Positions 20,370 through 27,886 of a stretch of 33,598 nucleotides of DNA are shown in pieces. This DNA is from Cyclobacteriaceae bacterium SS2 (lineage in GTDB: Bacteria > Bacteroidota > Bacteroidia > Cytophagales > Cyclobacteriaceae), in assembly GCA_019192515.1 (NCBI GenBank), contig JAHCMM010000243.1, positions 8,741-42,338 of the forward strand, read 5' to 3'. The first letter of the stretch is position 1. Each line of letters begins with the position of its first letter. The translations under genes and the position numbers were made by a program. The notes beneath the pieces are model-generated. The model was not told where the DNA came from. It searched no databases and was given only the letters and a program-made list of their open reading frames with translations.

Positions 20370-21194
20370 TTACCCACCAAAAACAACTTCCATTATCGCT
20401 GGCCCCCAATACTTCTTTGTAAAAAAATAAGTCGCCAGGATGAGGAAGGTAGTAGCACAAAACAAAATGATCACTGCAATTCCTTCACCCAATTTACTTT
20501 TGATCAATTTTTTCCGCTTTACAAAAAGCTCTGCTATTAGAAGATTTGGGACGTAAAAAAAGAAGTCCATAAAATAATCAAATGGTCCGGTAAAGTCACT
20601 TGTATGCCCTAACCTGTCCATGAATAAAAACCAAAAACCGTACTCCATGCGGTAAAGCCAGGAGCCAATTGTTAGGGCAAATAATCGGATGGCCCATGCC
20701 CGGTGACTTTCAAAATTTCCTGACCGGGCAAATAGGATGGTATTGAGGGCCACCACAAACGTGAGTACGCCATAACCTGTAAAACCAATATCCATCCAAA
20801 AGCCGCCGATGGTTCCCTTGACTAAAATGAAAATCAGTCCGCCGATAGCGGTAATGAGAGAAGCTGAGACATATATCCGGCCAATCCACCTGTGAAAAGT
20901 GGGATACCTCAACCTCACCGGATCAAGCAACTGAATACATCCCAGGATAAGAATGATCCCTCCTGCAGCAAAGTGCAATCCTATGCCTGCAGTCGCACTC
21001 CTGGTTTGGGTATCGTGCAAACCCGGCAATACTTCATTCCATTGTGAAGTATTGCCCTGAGCCAGGGAAACAAAATAGAATGCCAAAATATAAAGCCCAA
21101 AGAGCAACGCACTTATCCAGACCGTGATGACCAGCAATTTGAGCATGAATCGCAGCAGTACACCAGCCTTAAAATCAGAAATAACTTGATCCAT
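20370..21194 (-). CDS. DUF2306-type integral membrane protein
   Basis: Multiple TM helices; YPTFHRWIGRIYVSASLITAIGGL, FESHRAWAIRLFALTIGSWLYRMEYGFW. Confidence 0.8.
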   Translation of the reverse strand: MDQVISDFKAGVLLRFMLKLLVITVWISALLFGLYILAFYFVSLAQGNTSQWNEVLPGLHDTQTRSATAGIGLHFAAGGIILILGCIQLLDPVRLRYPTFHRWIGRIYVSASLITAIGGLIFILVKGTIGGFWMDIGFTGYGVLTFVVALNTILFARSGNFESHRAWAIRLFALTIGSWLYRMEYGFWFLFMDRLGHTSDFTGPFDYFMDFFFYVPNLLIAELFVKRKKLIKSKLGEGIAVIILFCATTFLILATYFFTKKYWGPAIMEVVFGG

Positions 21195-21280
21195 AAAACG
21201 ACAGCAGAATTTGCTTATAAAGTAAATTTATTTGTGCGTAACGAATCACTACTTTTCGGACAAATGCTATTAAATATCCG

Positions 21281-21362
21281 ACTTAGCTGCTCGACATGTT
21301 CCGAAGGGCATGTCGTGGGATAGATAGTTGGGAATTTCCTGATTCCCTTTCCCACAACTTCC
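21281..21362. repeat. 82-bp hairpin-rich dispersed repeat, copy 1
   Basis: 79/82 matches with 22384-22465; contains CGACATG...CATGTCG and GGGAAT...ATTCCC. Confidence 0.9.
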
Positions 21363-21392
21363 TTTGCTTATCTGTATAATCATACCTAAGAG

Positions 21393-21535
21393 AATAATAT
21401 GATATAATGACAATCGACCTTAGTACGTCATTCCCTAGAGCCCCGATAGCTATCGGGGCGAGTAGGGAATCTATCGAGCTTTAGACAGGAACCGAAGAAG
21501 GGACACTCACAATCGTTCCTCCATATTTCAATAGT
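21393..21535. repeat. REP-like repeat copy C (hairpin 1 only) joined to module D copy 2
   Basis: AATAATATGATATAATGACAATCGACCTTAGTACGTCATTCCCTAGAGCCCCGATAGCTATCGGGG (18-bp palindrome 21441-21458), then GAGCTTTAGACAGGAACCGAAGAAG... Confidence 0.88.
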
Positions 21536-22118
21536 TTATCAGTAGAAGCAAGGGTTTTGTTTTTGCACACTGGCCGTTATGAAACCCGGGTGAAATCGAG
21601 CATTTATTTTCAGACGAAATCCTGGAAAATTGAATAGTCTATCACGGCGGCTGGGGAAAATTGGCGGGCTGCTTGCGGGGAGCTGTGTTGCAGGAGGTTG
21701 GCCTTGTGGGAGGCGAGTGGTGTGTAGGCCGTGCACTTATTAAATTTTCCAAGGGCTTTTTGTTTCGTTTTTGGCCCATCAAAAATGAAAGCCCCCTGGC
21801 AAGGGTGGAAATTGCCTATAATTGAATAAATAAACTAGAAAAGACTACAGCTTAATATATCTTCTCACATCTCCATAAAACCACTATTTACTATAGCTTA
21901 ACCACTTTGAATTTAGCTTGTACTTAATCACCCTTTGTCTTCAGTCTAAACAAGAGGTTTTTGCTTTGTTACATACCGGCTCTTGCAATGAAATACGTTA
22001 GATTTACTACAAGGGTATTTACCGGTTAAAGTGAAATGGGGCACTTTACTCAATTGTTGTAGCCCATTTGGAATTCAGAATTGACATCAGCTATTGAAGA
22101 ATAATTAAAGAACTTGAT

Positions 22119-22322
22119 ATGAACTATTGGAACATCTTTTATGGAATTGCAACTATACTGGTAGTAGTAACTGTGGCTATGAAAATTTTACATCTTCCCG
22201 GATCAGGAACTGCGGATTTAGTTGGGAACATTACATTCATCTTAGTCTTTTTGGGAATGGTATTGCAGAACTCTAAACTAAAGAAGCGAATTAAGGAGCT
22301 TGAACATAATCAGGCTTCCTGA
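22119..22322 (+). CDS. Small two-TM protein, possibly GldL-N-terminus-like
   Basis: MNYWNIFYGIATILVVVTVAMKILHLPGSGTADLVGNITFILVFLGMVLQNSKLKKRIKELEHN; helix, amphipathic turn, helix, coiled-coil tail. Confidence 0.6.
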   Translation: MNYWNIFYGIATILVVVTVAMKILHLPGSGTADLVGNITFILVFLGMVLQNSKLKKRIKELEHNQAS

Positions 22323-22383
22323 TGACCTGGGTGAAACTCAATGACTATCTACTTTCAATTCTTTGTGGACCGTATCGGACTAC

Positions 22384-22465
22384 ACTTAGCTTCTCGACAT
22401 GTTCCGAAGGGCATGTCGTGGGATAGATAGTTGGGAATCTCCTGATTCCCTTTTCCACAACTTCC
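22384..22465. repeat. 82-bp hairpin-rich dispersed repeat, copy 2
   Basis: Near-identical to 21281-21362 (3 mismatches by eye). Confidence 0.9.
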
Positions 22466-22624
22466 ACCCTAAGATCGTTGGAGTTTGCAACTTCAACGAA
22501 TAGAAAAGCAGAAAGCATAAAAATTAAAATCTATCAGGAAGGGTGGGAGCCGTTAAATAGTACCTTTCCTAAAACCACTATTTACCATATCTTTGGGATT
22601 TATTTTTACAGCTGGTTCTTAATG

Positions 22625-22659
22625 AAAACCCCTCGCATCAATAGGAAGTGAGGGGTTTT
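22625..22659. terminator. Putative intrinsic terminator
   Basis: AAAACCCCTC...GAGGGGTTTT perfect 10-bp stem followed by CTTTT. Confidence 0.7.
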
Positions 22660-22752
22660 CTTTTGATACATACCTGTTTGAATGGGGGTTTTATGTAAAT
22701 TGTTTATACATAGATAATGGTACTAATCTCATTTATATAAATCTAAATAAAG

Positions 22753-24504
22753 TTGAGCACAACTATAGACACTCCTCTTTTTCAAGAAAGGCCTAAAATC
22801 TGTTGCCTTGATTTAAATTCAGAAGATTTTAAAATTATAGTTGAGTCAGGATTTAATGTGGTTCAAGGGACACTTGGTAGCAAAATTAGGGTTCCAAATC
22901 AATCTGGTTACGACAGCCATCAATTATTATTAAACTTTGAGCTACCAGTTAATTTGCACGAATTTGATATTTTAATAATTGAATTAGCAAATCATAAAAC
23001 CCGGGACTATAAACTATCAGAACATATCAGAAAGAATCATACTGGAAATTCCTCAACCTATATAAGAAGTAGCTTTCCGGAAACCGTATTTGACCCAAGG
23101 CCAGCTGGAAGTCATTTTTTAAAAGAAAGATTGGAAAAGTTTGGTGATAAATTTCTATTGTTAATAATATTTACAGTTGGTGAATATGAAATAGAGTATG
23201 AGACAGTAGCAACCACAAAGTACAGCACGGAGTCTCAAGGATTTCGACGATATAATATATACTCACTTACTGGAGGAAGCCCACTCAAATCGGTTAAATA
23301 TGGTAAGGAAATCAAGGTAGCTGATTCCATTCGTCAAGACCTAAAAAATTTATTAGAAGAAAACATTGATTCAACTTATTATAGTCAAACTTTTTACCAT
23401 CCTTCAATATGGGAAAATGATAAGAATAAACCGGATCCAAGATATTTGCCATTATTATTAAATTCAAGTAATGAGATTGTTTCAATTTATGAGAAAAGAA
23501 ATAATTCAGCAGTTTTTTATTTTCCTCAAATCAAATTTAAGGGGGAGTTTCTCAAATCATTTTTAAATAAAATAGGTCCAGGTATTTATCCAAATCTTTT
23601 CCCTTTTTCTACATCTTTTGTTTGGAAGAATAGTAGCCCATTTTGGCTACCTAATTATGAACGTTTAGAGAGTAAGAGACGAATTATCGAGAAAGAGTTT
23701 GATATAAAACTTAAAGCTATTGATCATGAAATTGAATCTAACCATAATCATTTCTCTTACCTACACGAAATTTTAACTGAAACAGGAGATAGCTTAGTTG
23801 AGTCATTGATCAAATTTTTAAAATGGCTTGGTTTTTCAAATGTTGTAAAGCATGATGAAAAGGACGGTGGAAAGTTGCTTGAAGAAGATATTCAAATTGG
23901 CATGGATAATGGAATTTTAATAATTGAATGTAAAGGAATAGGAGGAACCTCCACAGACTCTGATTGTAGCCAAATTTCAAAAATAAAGCACAGAAGATGT
24001 AGAGAGAGAGGAAGCTTTGATGTGTTTGCTCTATATATCGTAAATCATCAACGATATTTATCACCCCTTCAAAGAAAAAACCCACCTTTCACTTTAAACC
24101 AAATTCAGGATGCTGAGAATGATGAACGTGGTCTCTTAACTACTTGGCAACTCTTTAATGTGTTCAGGGAGATCGAAGATGGGATACTTTCAAAAGAGGA
24201 GGTCCGTGAATCTTTTTTGTCATTTGGCCATGTGAAGTTTAGACCTTCAAATCTTGTATTAATCGGTGAACCTAAGGAATTATTCAAAAAGGGTGTTGTA
24301 TGCATTTTAATTTTAACAAATAAAGAAATCAGTATTGGAGATGAAGTCTTTATTGAAAGAGATGGGACATTTAGATGTCTAAAAATTGAAGGGATTCAAA
24401 TAAATGACCAGCCAGTTCCTTCTGCCAAGAATGGGGAGGTAGGAATAATGTTGAGTGATTCTGTTAAAAAGAATTGTAAGATTTGGAAAAAATTGAAAAG
24501 GTAA
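22753..24504 (+). CDS. Putative multidomain PD-(D/E)XK nuclease: N-terminal sensor-like domain, central nuclease, C-terminal EF-Tu-domain-2-like barrel
   Basis: LGFSNVVKHDEKDGGKLLEEDIQIGMDNGILIIECKG (D...ECK signature); C-terminus KEISIGDEVFIERDGTFRCLKIEGIQINDQPVPSAKNGEVGIML resembles translation-factor domain 2; TTG start. Confidence 0.75.
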   Translation: MSTTIDTPLFQERPKICCLDLNSEDFKIIVESGFNVVQGTLGSKIRVPNQSGYDSHQLLLNFELPVNLHEFDILIIELANHKTRDYKLSEHIRKNHTGNSSTYIRSSFPETVFDPRPAGSHFLKERLEKFGDKFLLLIIFTVGEYEIEYETVATTKYSTESQGFRRYNIYSLTGGSPLKSVKYGKEIKVADSIRQDLKNLLEENIDSTYYSQTFYHPSIWENDKNKPDPRYLPLLLNSSNEIVSIYEKRNNSAVFYFPQIKFKGEFLKSFLNKIGPGIYPNLFPFSTSFVWKNSSPFWLPNYERLESKRRIIEKEFDIKLKAIDHEIESNHNHFSYLHEILTETGDSLVESLIKFLKWLGFSNVVKHDEKDGGKLLEEDIQIGMDNGILIIECKGIGGTSTDSDCSQISKIKHRRCRERGSFDVFALYIVNHQRYLSPLQRKNPPFTLNQIQDAENDERGLLTTWQLFNVFREIEDGILSKEEVRESFLSFGHVKFRPSNLVLIGEPKELFKKGVVCILILTNKEISIGDEVFIERDGTFRCLKIEGIQINDQPVPSAKNGEVGIMLSDSVKKNCKIWKKLKR

Positions 24505-24526
24505 CTGAAAAGATTATTACTATGTA

Positions 24527-25486
24527 ATGAATATTGTCAAGGATATATGGAATTGGATACTTAGAAATGTGTCAAACCTAATAGGTTTCTTAGGATTAAT
24601 TGCAACTATATATTTTGGAGCATTTTATATACCTGATTATTTAGAAGAAATAAAATCAGAGAAAATCAGGACAATAAATAAAGAACTAGTTAGAACCACC
24701 AAGGAATTAATCTTTAATGATACAACATTTGAAGCTGTTGATATTAAAGTTTTAATTGATTCAAAAAAAATTACATATGGGATTGAATATCCATTTAATG
24801 CAATTCAATTGCTTTTTTTTGTACAGGAATCTTTCATGGAAGACAGTTATTTACCTCTCTCTAGAAGGAAAGAGCTCTTTGATAAAATTGAGCTTCTTAA
24901 ATCAAATCTGAAAGTGAATGATAACAGGCCCCCAAAATCATCTTTTTTAGGTACACTTGATCTTCTTTCCATATTGTCTGCATCACTATCCGTAATTATT
25001 GCAATTATTGCTTTTATAAGCTTATATCGAAAAAGACAACTTGAGAAGGCAAAGGAGGAAGAATTGACCACACTTGAGGAACAAGCTATAAATGAGTCTT
25101 CCTCATTTGATAGACATAGAAAGTTTGAATCAAATCTAACTGAGACTTTAAGTAGTATAGAAGGTGTAAAAGTTTTAAGTAAAATTCAAAGAACAGGAAT
25201 TGATATTTGCTTCACCTTTCGCGATAGGACTTTCTATGTTGAAGTAAAGAATTTAAATCGATCTAAAGTAGCTCAAAGTTCTGTTGCAAATTTCCTTTTG
25301 TTAATGAATGAATATGAAGGTATTGGCCTTTTCGTATATAACACAGAGCTTACTCAAATGGCTAAAAAAAGAATTAATGAATTTAATAAGTTTTCGACCT
25401 CTATGGTTTATCCGATTAGAGTACAAAATCCAAAAGACAAAAGAAGAATTTTAAATCTACTAGAAACTATTTCTTCTTCCACATAG
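24527..25486 (+). CDS. Membrane-anchored putative PD-(D/E)XK nuclease (two TM helices, extracytoplasmic domain, cytosolic nuclease)
   Basis: TM1 NLIGFLGLIATIYFGAFYI; TM2 LLSILSASLSVIIAIIAFISLY; C-terminal RTGIDICFTFRDRTFYVEVKN (D...EVK signature). Confidence 0.75.
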   Translation: MNIVKDIWNWILRNVSNLIGFLGLIATIYFGAFYIPDYLEEIKSEKIRTINKELVRTTKELIFNDTTFEAVDIKVLIDSKKITYGIEYPFNAIQLLFFVQESFMEDSYLPLSRRKELFDKIELLKSNLKVNDNRPPKSSFLGTLDLLSILSASLSVIIAIIAFISLYRKRQLEKAKEEELTTLEEQAINESSSFDRHRKFESNLTETLSSIEGVKVLSKIQRTGIDICFTFRDRTFYVEVKNLNRSKVAQSSVANFLLLMNEYEGIGLFVYNTELTQMAKKRINEFNKFSTSMVYPIRVQNPKDKRRILNLLETISSST

Positions 25487-25724
25487 GGACTTAGAACTTC
25501 ATTCATGATAGTCTAACATTAAATTTTTTAATTGATAATGTCCAATCTTGGCCATCTCACCCTTGCCATCCCCTAGCTAGCCACAAGTATTAGCCAGTGT
25601 GGGTTGGATGGTGTGTGACTTATGCCCGTCAAACTTAACTCCCCCCCTTTCTCATCTCGAGAATCCCCTCCTAAAAAACTTCTTCACCAGTTCGCTTAAA
25701 AACACCCTGCCGGAGATACTTTCA

Positions 25725-25834
25725 AAACCTGCGCAGACTTCGATCAAAGTCTGCGCAGGTTTTGCTCAAAGTCTGCACGGGTTTTAACGAAAGTCTGCGC
25801 AGACTTTCACTGATGTCTGCGCAGACTTTTTTTG
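25725..25834. repeat. Five-unit tandem array, 22-bp period, palindromic core CTGCGCAG
   Basis: Units at 25725, 25747, 25769, 25791, 25813; consensus AAGTCTGCGCAGACTTTnnnnn; perfect 17-bp inverted arms 25724-25740/25747-25763; perfect 20-bp palindrome 25789-25808; ends in T-run. Confidence 0.92.
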
Positions 25835-26314
25835 TATCCTCTTTTAGTCAGTATAATGACTAGCCTGAGGTCTATTCAGAACCACACAAAACTGTCTCGA
25901 TTTGGGAATTTTTATTCAAAATGAGAAAGGTGAAAGGGAAGGTTTAAGCCATTTTTCTCTAAGCTCTCTAACCTTATCATTAAACGATTACATAGCACGG
26001 TAGGATGCGTTATCAGATACTTTTTTCAGTAAATGGCAGATAAATTAATTATTTTGTCTCATAGACCGTTTTGGCACCCTTTGTGGAATAATTATTGCAC
26101 GCTTTTTATTGTCTGTAGACTTGTCGAAAAAGCGCATTCGACCGCTTAACAAGCTAAAGCCCAGCAAACGTCTCACTGTCCCCAGCAAGACCAAGCAAAG
26201 CAGAAATTTAGAGAAACCATTATTGGTGGATAAGCTCCGGTAGGCATTACCACGCTTTCGTCCCAGTCCCAATAGGTGCAATCTGACGCCAGCCGCGTGA
26301 TAGCAAGTGAAGCC

Positions 26315-26336
26315 TGCCTGCCTATGTTGGCAGGCA
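26315..26336. repeat. Hairpin TGCCTGCC/GGCAGGCA upstream of HU-like gene
   Basis: Perfect 8-bp arms, 6-nt loop. Confidence 0.75.
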
Positions 26337-26372
26337 CTTAAATCAATTGTTTAATTTTTAAATTTTAAAGTT

Positions 26373-26792
26373 ATGTCAATACTGTTTAAAGCTGTACCCA
26401 AAGGTCAACCGGGAGTGGTTGGCGGAGGTACTATTAAGTATTATGCAGGAATCATTCGAGAGCAACCCGTCAAGTTACGGAAGTTTGCTTCAGAGATTGC
26501 GAAAATGAGTTCATTGACTACTTCCGATGTATTTGCTGTGTTGGAGTCATTCTTAGAACGCTTGCATACCTATATGGAAGAAGGTCGCATCATTCAATTA
26601 GGTGATTTGGGTAGTTTCTCACCTTACCTCGCAAGTAAGGCAGAGGATTCACCCAGAGAGGTGGATCTGCACTCGATCACCAAAATGAGGGTTGGCTTTC
26701 GTCCAAGCAAGGAGCTTAGAAAGCGATTATCGGTGGTGGAATTCCTTAAACAAGGAACGGATACCGATGGAACTGAATCCATAGCCCCTTGA
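26373..26792 (+). CDS. HU-like DNA-binding protein
   Basis: KLRKFASEIAKMSSLTTSDVFAVLESFLERLHTYMEEGRIIQLGDLGSFSP: HU/IHF-type fold typical of Bacteroidota HU-related proteins. Confidence 0.85.
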   Translation: MSILFKAVPKGQPGVVGGGTIKYYAGIIREQPVKLRKFASEIAKMSSLTTSDVFAVLESFLERLHTYMEEGRIIQLGDLGSFSPYLASKAEDSPREVDLHSITKMRVGFRPSKELRKRLSVVEFLKQGTDTDGTESIAP

Positions 26793-26818
26793 TAGTATCA
26801 ATGTTGTCATTGTTTACT

Positions 26819-26888
26819 GAGGCCCGACCTGGCTAAGCGTACCTCCGATTTGATCGGAACCGCTAAACCAGGAAGGGTCTCTTTTTTT
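26819..26888 (+). terminator. Intrinsic terminator after HU-like gene
   Basis: CCTGGCTAAGCG...CCGATttgATCGG...CGCTAAACCAGG stem then TCTCTTTTTTTA. Confidence 0.8.
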
Positions 26889-27017
26889 ACCTTTTAATCC
26901 CTCATGAATCAGCCCTACTCCAACACTGCATTTCCTCTCTTTAAATTAATGAATCAGTTTCCTGGAATGTTTATTTGAAGGGAAGCTAAAGGGTGGGGGT
27001 CATTACTGAGATTGCGT

Positions 27018-27025
27018 ATATTTGA
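27018..27025 (+). promoter_or_regulatory. Putative -7 element TATATTTG immediately before the antitoxin-like ATG
   Basis: gcgTATATTTGatatATG; the same arrangement (cgTATCTTTGatatATG) precedes the gene at 28850. Confidence 0.45.
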
Positions 27026-27028
27026 TAT

Positions 27029-27202
27029 ATGAGGAAGCATAAGGTTTTAGAAACAGTTCAACTAATGCCGGATGATTTTAATCTGGATGAATTAATTGAA
27101 AAAGTAATCTTTATTGAAAAGGTTGAACAAGGAATTAAACAAGGAGAAGAGGGAAAGGTTGTTTCCCATGATCAGGTCAAAGATATGGTGAAAAAATGGT
27201 GA
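27029..27202 (+). CDS. Small antitoxin-like protein (57 aa), upstream of truncated toxin
   Basis: Own translation MRKHKVLETVQLMPDDFNLDELIEKVIFIEKVEQGIKQGEEGKVVSHDQVKDMVKKW*; below ORF-track size limit; overlaps the toxin start. Confidence 0.65.
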   Translation: MRKHKVLETVQLMPDDFNLDELIEKVIFIEKVEQGIKQGEEGKVVSHDQVKDMVKKW

Positions 27203-27255
27203 AAATTATTTGGTCAGAACTGTCCATTGATGACCTAAGAAACATTCACTATTAA
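27196..27255 (+). pseudogene. Truncated ParE/RelE-like toxin remnant
   Basis: MVKIIWSELSIDDLRNIHY*: matches the toxin N-terminal pattern of 27541-27846 (MVKVIWTKKAFSQLERAVKYI), then stops. Confidence 0.65.
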
Positions 27256-27364
27256 ATACCTAAAGGTAAAATATGCATGGACTGGCGTCACCCTCCATCA
27301 TTATCAAAACTAAATTTGAGTATGGCGGAACAGACATCATCCACTGATTTGTTATCTTAGTCTT

Positions 27365-27553
27365 ATGGAATCTAAATTAAAAGAACATCTCGTTCAGATT
27401 GCAGATCGAATAACTCCTGAGTCAACTTTAGAAGATGTTTATGAACAGCTTTCATTGCTGGCTGATATTGAAGAGTCTGAGGAACAAGAAATGAATGGAG
27501 AAACTTTAACCCAAAAAGAAGTAGAAGAAAAATCTAAAGGGTGGTTAAAGTAA
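27365..27553 (+). CDS. Antitoxin-like protein of a ParE/RelE-type TA pair
   Basis: 62 aa acidic ORF overlapping the downstream toxin; same layout as 27029-27202. Confidence 0.7.
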   Translation: MESKLKEHLVQIADRITPESTLEDVYEQLSLLADIEESEEQEMNGETLTQKEVEEKSKGWLK

Positions 27554-27846
27554 TCTGGACCAAAAAGGCATTCAGTCAGTTAGAGCGGGCAGTTAAATAC
27601 ATTAGAGATGAACAAGGCTTATCATATGCTGAGATTGTCCTTTCAAAAATCCTGACTTCAACTCAGTTACTTGAGAAATCTCCAAAAATGGGGACAATTG
27701 AACCTTTATTAGAACATAAAAAATCTGAATACCGATTTCTTATAGTATGGAGCTATAAAATAATCTACAGAACCACCGAAAATAAAGCAGTTATTTCCCG
27801 GGTTTTTCATACTTCACGAAATCCTAAAAAGCTTAAAGGAATTTAG
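27541..27846 (+). CDS. RelE/ParE-family toxin
   Basis: GTG start; VIWTKKAFSQLERAVKYI, SPKMGTIEPLLEHKKSEYRFLIVWSYKIIYRTTENKAVISRVFHTSRNP. Confidence 0.88.
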   Translation: MVKVIWTKKAFSQLERAVKYIRDEQGLSYAEIVLSKILTSTQLLEKSPKMGTIEPLLEHKKSEYRFLIVWSYKIIYRTTENKAVISRVFHTSRNPKKLKGI

Positions 27847-27886
27847 CTGGAGTAAGGAAGTATTTAATCCTTAGGTTTGCTCCCAA

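Noticed and set aside
21539-21736. 65-aa minus-strand ORF in the intergenic repeat region
   Set aside because: Proline/glutamine-rich low-complexity translation with no family resemblance; more likely non-coding.
25599-25787. 62-aa ORF running into the CTGCGCAG array
   Set aside because: Its C-terminal half is just translation of the tandem palindromes (KPAQTSIKVCAGFAQSLHGF); the repeat explains it better.
25725-25834. CRISPR array
   Set aside because: Units are contiguous 22-bp repeats with only about 5 bp variable; no spacers of CRISPR length and no cas genes.
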